A DNA stretch of 64,000 bases, taken from positions 62,001-126,000 of the forward strand of contig NC_092410.1 in NCBI RefSeq assembly GCF_009017415.1, written 5' to 3'. This stretch comes from Aspergillus flavus. Its lineage: Eukaryota; Ascomycota; Eurotiomycetes; Eurotiales; Aspergillaceae. Each line of letters starts with the position of its first letter. Within the stretch, counting starts at the first letter, position 1. The notes under the pieces were generated by a model. The model was not told where the DNA came from. It made no database searches and saw nothing but the letters and a program-made list of their open reading frames with translations. This document shows, piece after piece, positions 58,650-64,000 of the stretch. Position numbers and translations under genes: made by a program.

Positions 58650-61600
58650 CTAAATATCAGAGAGAGGGGTCCCAAATACCACATCCGGTTTCAACACCTT
58701 AACCGGCTGTGTCTCCGGTGGACAAGCCAGTGTTTGCCGGATCATATCATACGGCACATTCTGCACCAAAAGAGAAAGGGCCAGCGGAATGCGCGCCTGC
58801 AGAAGCTGTATATTCTCTTCCGTAAAGCAATCGGTATCGTACTCCAATCTCAACAGCAGCCGGTCCTCCGATAGCGTGCTGAACTCGCACAGCAGCCGGA
58901 ATTTGGCTCCTTCGGCGTATGTGTAGCAGGTCCGGAGTCCCGGGGCAGAGAGCTCTAGCCCATTGGAATGGCTCTGACTGTGGAAGGTGACCACGACATC
59001 GAACAGAGGGTGGTCTGGAGGTGTGGTAGACACCTGAAGATGCTCGAGGAGTTGATCCCAGTGGACGGCGTGGCCCACGGATGATCGGACGGACCGTTGC
59101 ACAGTGTCGAGATATGATGCCTTCTCGTGATTATGTGTCTCCTGGCCGAAGCTGATGCGAACTGGTAAAGGTTCAAGGAAGAGACCAACGACGTCTAAGT
59201 CTTCTTGGGATTTGCGGTTGATGTATGGAATTCCCAAGACGATGTCGGTCTCTGTTGGCATCGGGACGGACGGATCATCGAGGCAGAGCGCGATGGTGGC
59301 CAGCGACAATTGCTGAGCGGTGATGGATGACTGGCGAAGGAAGTGTCGCAAACTCTGGTAGGTCGTCGGGGGGACTTCACAGAGTGCAGACCGGCCACGA
59401 TAACCGCGTCGATAGCCACCATGCCCTAACAGATGTGTAGTGTCCGGGAGTTGGCCAAGGCAATCGGACCAGAAGTCGAGATCGCAGGATGTAGGCTTTT
59501 CGTACCAGAGGGTACTATTCATGTACGTGTGTGGAATGCTCGGCAGACTACCTCCCTGGTAATGCGAAGAAATCTCACGGAGGAGGATTTGTAAGGTGGT
59601 CAAGTCGGCCACAATGTGGCTGATGGTGAGAATAAAGTAAGAATCTGACACGACGGCACGGATGGGAGCAGACCGAGAGAGAGAGAAGGGCCGATTGACT
59701 TCCACCCATGGGTTCACAGTCTTGACTGCCTGCACTCGAGGTGCCAACGGGCTGTACTGGCGCACCACACGCCCTGCTGCTCGACTGAAGATATACCGAG
59801 AGCGCAGGACGCGATGCCGGGCCATAACCTCATTACAAGCATGGACTAGTCGCGCACGATCCACCAGACAGTCATCAATCTTAGCCATGAAGTTCACATT
59901 GAAGCTGGAGGTACTCTCGTTGATTTGGTACTTATGCCACCATTCTCTCTCAATCGGGGCGATGGCTGATTCACCCAGACCCATTGGATCGGTCGTTACC
60001 AGCTGTTGCAAGCCCAGCCCGCTGTCAATGGCAGCGGCAAGGTGGTCGATGCGATCATGCTGGGCGACTACATAGAGAGGAACCTGTCGATTGACCCCTT
60101 GACTAATCCGAGTGGCCAACAGTAACTGCAGAAGCGAATGGCCTCCGAGCTCCCGGAAGCTGGAATGTGTATGCAGTGCGACATCTTTGCCCAGTTGGAG
60201 GATATCACGGAACGCGTCGCCGACGAGCTTCTCCATTGGACTGGTCAACGTCCGACCGGTTGAGACAGGTGCCTGTGCGCTGAGTTTTGCAATCGCTAGG
60301 TAGTCTCGCTTGCCGGCCTTGGTGGTGGGAAATTCATCCAGGGCCAATATCTTGCGTGGTGTCGCATAAGGGGGCAAGACCTGCGCCACCCGCGCCGAGA
60401 ATGCATCCACATCGGTCGAGGCAGGAAGAATAGCGGCAATGAGATGGTTCCCCTGACGAGTAAGTGCAACCGCAGTGACTGCTGGGAAGGCTCGTATCAT
60501 GCGCGTCTCCAAGTCATCCAAGTCGAGGCGGAAGCCGCGCAGTTTGATCTGGCGATCAGTTCGTCCCAGACAGACGACTTCCCCATCTTCTGACCAGTAC
60601 CCTCGATCTCCGGTCTTATACATACGCTCCCCAATGCGGATGATCGGATCGGCCACGAACCGTTGTGCGGTTTGTTCGGGCATGCCGATGTAATGGCGTG
60701 CCACCTGGACTCCTGCAATGTAGATCTCGCCAATGACACCCGGCGGGACTAACTCTTGATGTTGATTCATGATGTAGATGCGGGTGGAGGGATTCGGGGG
60801 CCCAATGGTCACCCTCTGCCTGGGATGCAACTGTTTGATAGTCGCGCCGCAGGTCCCTTCTGTAGGGCCGTACATATTGTAGAGCGTCTTTTGTTCAGAC
60901 CATCGGTCACAGACATCCTGCGTGACAGGTTCACCGACGAGGTAAACCTAAGGTAACTGAGTGTCAGTGAACTGCACAATATAAGAGGGAGTAAACTTTG
61001 GTACTCACGGTACTAAGCCGCTCAAAGTCAGCCGGATTGAGGACACGCGCCATGGATGGAGTGAGAATAGCCGAATCCACGTCGCTCAAGTGTGCAAACG
61101 GATCATCCCCACTTTGAAGAACCAGAGCTGCACCGTAGCTGAGCGCTGAGAAGATCTCGTGGATGCTGCCATCGAAGGCCACGGACATGATCTGAGCGAC
61201 CCGGCGACCAGGTTGTGCAAACAGCCGAACTTCGAGGTCACGCTGGAATGCAACCAGTCCCTGATGGAGACACATCACACCCTTAGGCTTGCCAGTCGAC
61301 CCGGACGTAAAGCACAGGTAAGCATCGGTTTGTGGTCGAGGCGAGTCACGATGGGTGATTGGGACATTGTCATCCTTCACCAGGTCTTCCACAACCAGCA
61401 GACGATCGCAATCGGTCGGGCAGAAAGATTGGTCGGACAATGAAGGGACCAGGAACAGACGCGATCCAGAGGCCGAGAAGATGGTTTCACGGGCCTCTTG
61501 GGGCAAGGCCTTGTCTAGAGCACAGTAGACACCTCCTGCCTTTAAGATGCCCATGATCCCAACAATCCAATTAACTGACCGATCTGCATGGAGACAGACC

Positions 61601-63432
61601 ACATCTCCATCCTGGATATAACCCCTCAGTGTAGCGGCAACGCGACCTGCGTGAGTATCAAGCTCCTGGTATGTAAGGTGGCAGTTGCCCTTTTGAACCG
61701 CAACGTCCATTGGGTTACGAGACACCGCGGACTCGAATAGCGTCACCAAATCTTCTTTAATGGCGACAGTTGTGGTAAGAGAGGAGCTACAATTGCCAAA
61801 GCCCATCAGGGTTTGAAGATCGACACATCCCAAGAGCCCCTGAAGGCATTCCTCTATAGGTCGGTGTGGCCGAAGGAGGAGCTGCAGCGCCCGTTGGAAA
61901 TACTTCCCAAGACGAACAATATCCGCCCGACTATATTGACTGGTGTGGTAGACAAAGCGAGCTGCGCCATCGGTTAGGATATTGATGCTCAGTGGTACAT
62001 CAGTCGTCTGTCGCGTATATGGGGGCTCTATAGGGGATACGCCATCTTTGCATTCAGGCCCCGGAACCTGCATGGCCATAGCAGAGGAGAAGTTCCTCGT
62101 GTAGCCATTATCGGGTGTGGTCCATTGGTACTCAGCCAGCTCCACCATCCGAGAGAATAAATTCTTGAGAAAGTCTTGAGCCGACTGTTGTCGAGACAGA
62201 GTGAGACAGAGGGGGAGTGTATTGACCAGAGGTCCAACCACTTCATCGACTCCCTCCAAGGGAAGATTCCGACCAGCCAAGACGGCACCAAACACCACCG
62301 AGGCTGAATCCGCATACAGACTGAGGACTAATGACCAGGCCGCATAGTAACAAGTGGAGAGAGTCACCCCTAACCGTTTGGCTACACAGTGCAGTTGTGT
62401 GTTGGAAACACTGGGTGCCACGTAGACTTCCTCACTTTCAGTGATTGCCGAGGAAGTTCCTTCTGGTGTCGGGGCCGGAAGGAGGAGCTCCCCCTGGGCT
62501 TGGTCAAGCTGGGCTGCGTGGCCTGCCCAATACTCATCGCCTTGACTCTTGTGCTCCTGACGCCACACGCGAATCCGCTTCTCGACGTCGGAAAACGATG
62601 GGCCGGGCACAATCGGTAAGCCCTTAATAGCACGACGGACTTTGCAAAAGAGCAGCATAGCAGAATAACCATCGACCAGCGCATGATGGACAGCCCAGAT
62701 CACCGTGCTTTGACTGCTAGCGGGAGGGGATCGCTTCCAGTGGACTACTTTGAAAGACGACGATACTGATTTGAGCCAAAGGGTTTGTAGTTGCTCGCGA
62801 TACTCCGCTTCCGTCTCCACCGTTACTTCTGACCAAGTGAAGTATTCTTGGTTCCGGGCTGATCCATCAAGAAGGGAGGAATGAAATATCGGCTCGCCTT
62901 CGATGACTGTCTTCCACGCCCTTTTTAGGACGGGAATCACGTCAGTTTGGTAAGTCTCGTAGTGATATATGATATTGGTTCCGGGGCTTTTGAGGGAGCC
63001 GTGCAAGAGGGACGCTTGCATTTCGCTTAGGCTCTGGGTGGCATATTGGGTTAGGACGCTTCCTTGTGTCAGATAATCGTCCTCGGCCGCAGTGGATACA
63101 TTGCTGGAGATTGGCGTGGCTACCCGTGGGGAGCCTCCAGTTGAGGAGGAGGGGTTTGATAGATCGTCACTGTCATCGGATGGATCTGGGATCGGAATAA
63201 GATTGGACTCGGAGGACAGCAAATCAGTGAATAGAGCTCTGAGGTTTGTGGAGGATAGGATAGAGGCTATTGACAGCGAGACTCCTAGGCTTTTGCTTCG
63301 GGAGACAAACTCCACGGCGCTGAGAGAATTGCCACCATTGTGCACGAAACCAGAATTGAGATCCAGCTCTGCCGTATCAACCTCTAATACAGCAGCTAAC
63401 TGCTGCACCAGCAATTGCGAGGAAGGGTTCAT
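58650..63432 (-). CDS. aclP: Nonribosomal peptide synthetase, T-C-A-T-C, single A domain
   Basis: Two exons (63432-61009 and 60947-58650) give 1573 residues. Order: carrier domain T1 ('GGNSLSA', about 32), condensation C1 with 'HHALVDGY' (about 250), adenylation domain with 'TSGSTGKPKGV' (about 710), 'NMYGPTEGT', 'YKTGDRGY', 'GRTDRQIKLRGFR' and 'PTTKAGKRDY', carrier T2 ('GGHSLL', about 1080) and a terminal C domain whose active motif reads 'SHIVADL' instead of HHxxxDG. One A domain loading both carriers fits a homodimeric product, cyclo(Phe-Phe), the reported aspirochlorine precursor. Further in-frame ATGs at 63495 and 63576 exist; the exact palindrome at 63590 and a TATA-like stretch at 63494-63501 favour 63432. 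No first A domain is seen upstream within the window. Confidence 0.88.
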
Positions 63433-63493
63433 TGTTGTTCGTGATGGATATCCGATATTGATCGGAGCGTGACGAGGGTTCCAATCCGCTGCC

Positions 63494-63501
63494 ATATATA
63501 T
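63494..63501 (-). promoter_or_regulatory. TATA-like element upstream of the NRPS
   Basis: A TATATAT tract about 62-69 bp upstream of the ATG at 63432 and about 90 bp downstream of the exact palindrome. It overlaps the alternative ATG at 63495, which makes that start less likely. Confidence 0.35.
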
Positions 63502-63589
63502 GAAATAGCGCTCAGGAACATGGACATACCACAATCTCACCTCATAGCCACCCTTCGGCCATCCCGATAGAGGCATAAAGATGTGCAGT

Positions 63590-63600
63590 TCGGTAGCCGA
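63590..63600. promoter_or_regulatory. TCGGN3CCGA palindrome (GliZ/AclZ-type site)
   Basis: TCGG-TAG-CCGA, exact, 158 bp upstream of the preferred NRPS start. It is only 14 bp from the alternative ATG at 63576, which speaks against that start. Confidence 0.7.
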
Positions 63601-64000
63601 GTATAGGCCTACTACCGGCTAAGCCCCTAGGGGAAGAGCCGGAAGGATCGCCGTGGACCGGGAAAATTAGGGCTTTTATCAATAAAGACGTCCGTGGCTG
63701 TGCCCCGGAAGCCTTAATGTTCCCAAATGATACTTCCTCGGTAGGTTGGGCCAGTAATCAGTAGGGAGGCTGCTTCAGGGTATAAGAGAAGTCTTGCTAG
63801 GAGGCTCTTCGTTGATCTTAGGGATAGCCATTATATTCACCTGGTTAACAAATAAGCTTTCTATCAGCTTCAAAATCATGTTCAAGCGAATGGAAGGCAA
63901 AGTATGGCAATGATTGTTCCTTTCCTTATCGAACCTTCGCATCAAGCCCTACTATGCAATCTGACTCCCATTTCTTGCCAGTAGAATGCAAACACCCCAT
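63601..64000. other. Region upstream of the NRPS, window end
   Basis: 400 bp without coding signal on either strand. An in-frame TAG near 63620 separates it from the NRPS frame. The cluster may continue beyond the window. Confidence 0.45.

Noticed and set aside
63577..64000. Possible missing first A domain of the NRPS
   Set aside because: An in-frame TAG, a regulatory palindrome and absence of any A-domain motif make this a promoter, not coding sequence.

Overview
The window is nuclear DNA from a filamentous ascomycete, most likely Aspergillus section Flavi (A. oryzae/A. flavus group). The evidence is short (about 45-85 bp) GT-AG introns, Zn2Cys6 regulators, fungal transporter families, and a gene cluster matching the aspirochlorine (acl) cluster described in A. 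oryzae. All gene models were spliced by hand and each complete one closes in frame.

Left part (1-25 kb): a 5'-truncated EasF/EgtD-like N-methyltransferase, a CCoAOMT-type O-methyltransferase, a FAD amine oxidase, a POT/PTR2 transporter, an Fe(II)/2-oxoglutarate dioxygenase and an AflR-type regulator form a mixed accessory group that could be part of another, unidentified pathway. Next come a HAD hydrolase and a Dal5-type MFS permease, separated by two gene-poor stretches (9.8-11.9 and 12.7-14.4 kb). A full-size MDR-type ABC exporter lies head-to-head with a 772-residue Zn2Cys6 regulator.

Right part (25.8-63.6 kb): an epidithiodiketopiperazine (ETP) cluster of 19 genes. It has an NRPS with a single adenylation domain (aclP) and the full sulfurisation set: P450 (aclC), GST (aclG), gamma-glutamyl cyclotransferase (aclK), membrane-anchored dipeptidase (aclJ), PLP C-S lyase (aclI) and CXXC oxidoreductase (aclT). 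Tailoring genes are a flavin halogenase (aclH), three further P450s, an O-methyltransferase, a membrane-bound acyltransferase, an AsaB-like oxygenase, and two further thioredoxin-reductase-fold proteins, one with CXXH (aclR) and one with neither cysteine (probably aclD). Export and control are by an MFS pump (aclA), an HMT1-type ABC protein (aclQ-like) and a GliZ-like Zn2Cys6 regulator (aclZ).

The cluster is tied together by six exact TCGGN3CCGA palindromes, the reported GliZ-type binding site, each in a promoter of cluster genes, plus several one-mismatch copies. The inferred route is cyclo(Phe-Phe) formation, bis-hydroxylation, glutathione addition, trimming to the dithiol, disulfide closure, then oxidation, methylation, chlorination, cryptic acetylation and AclR-driven sulfur migration with spiroaminal formation. 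Most of this is described for A. oryzae. The less explained items are the cysteine-free paralogue, the AsaB-like oxygenase, the left accessory group and the regulator/ABC pair.
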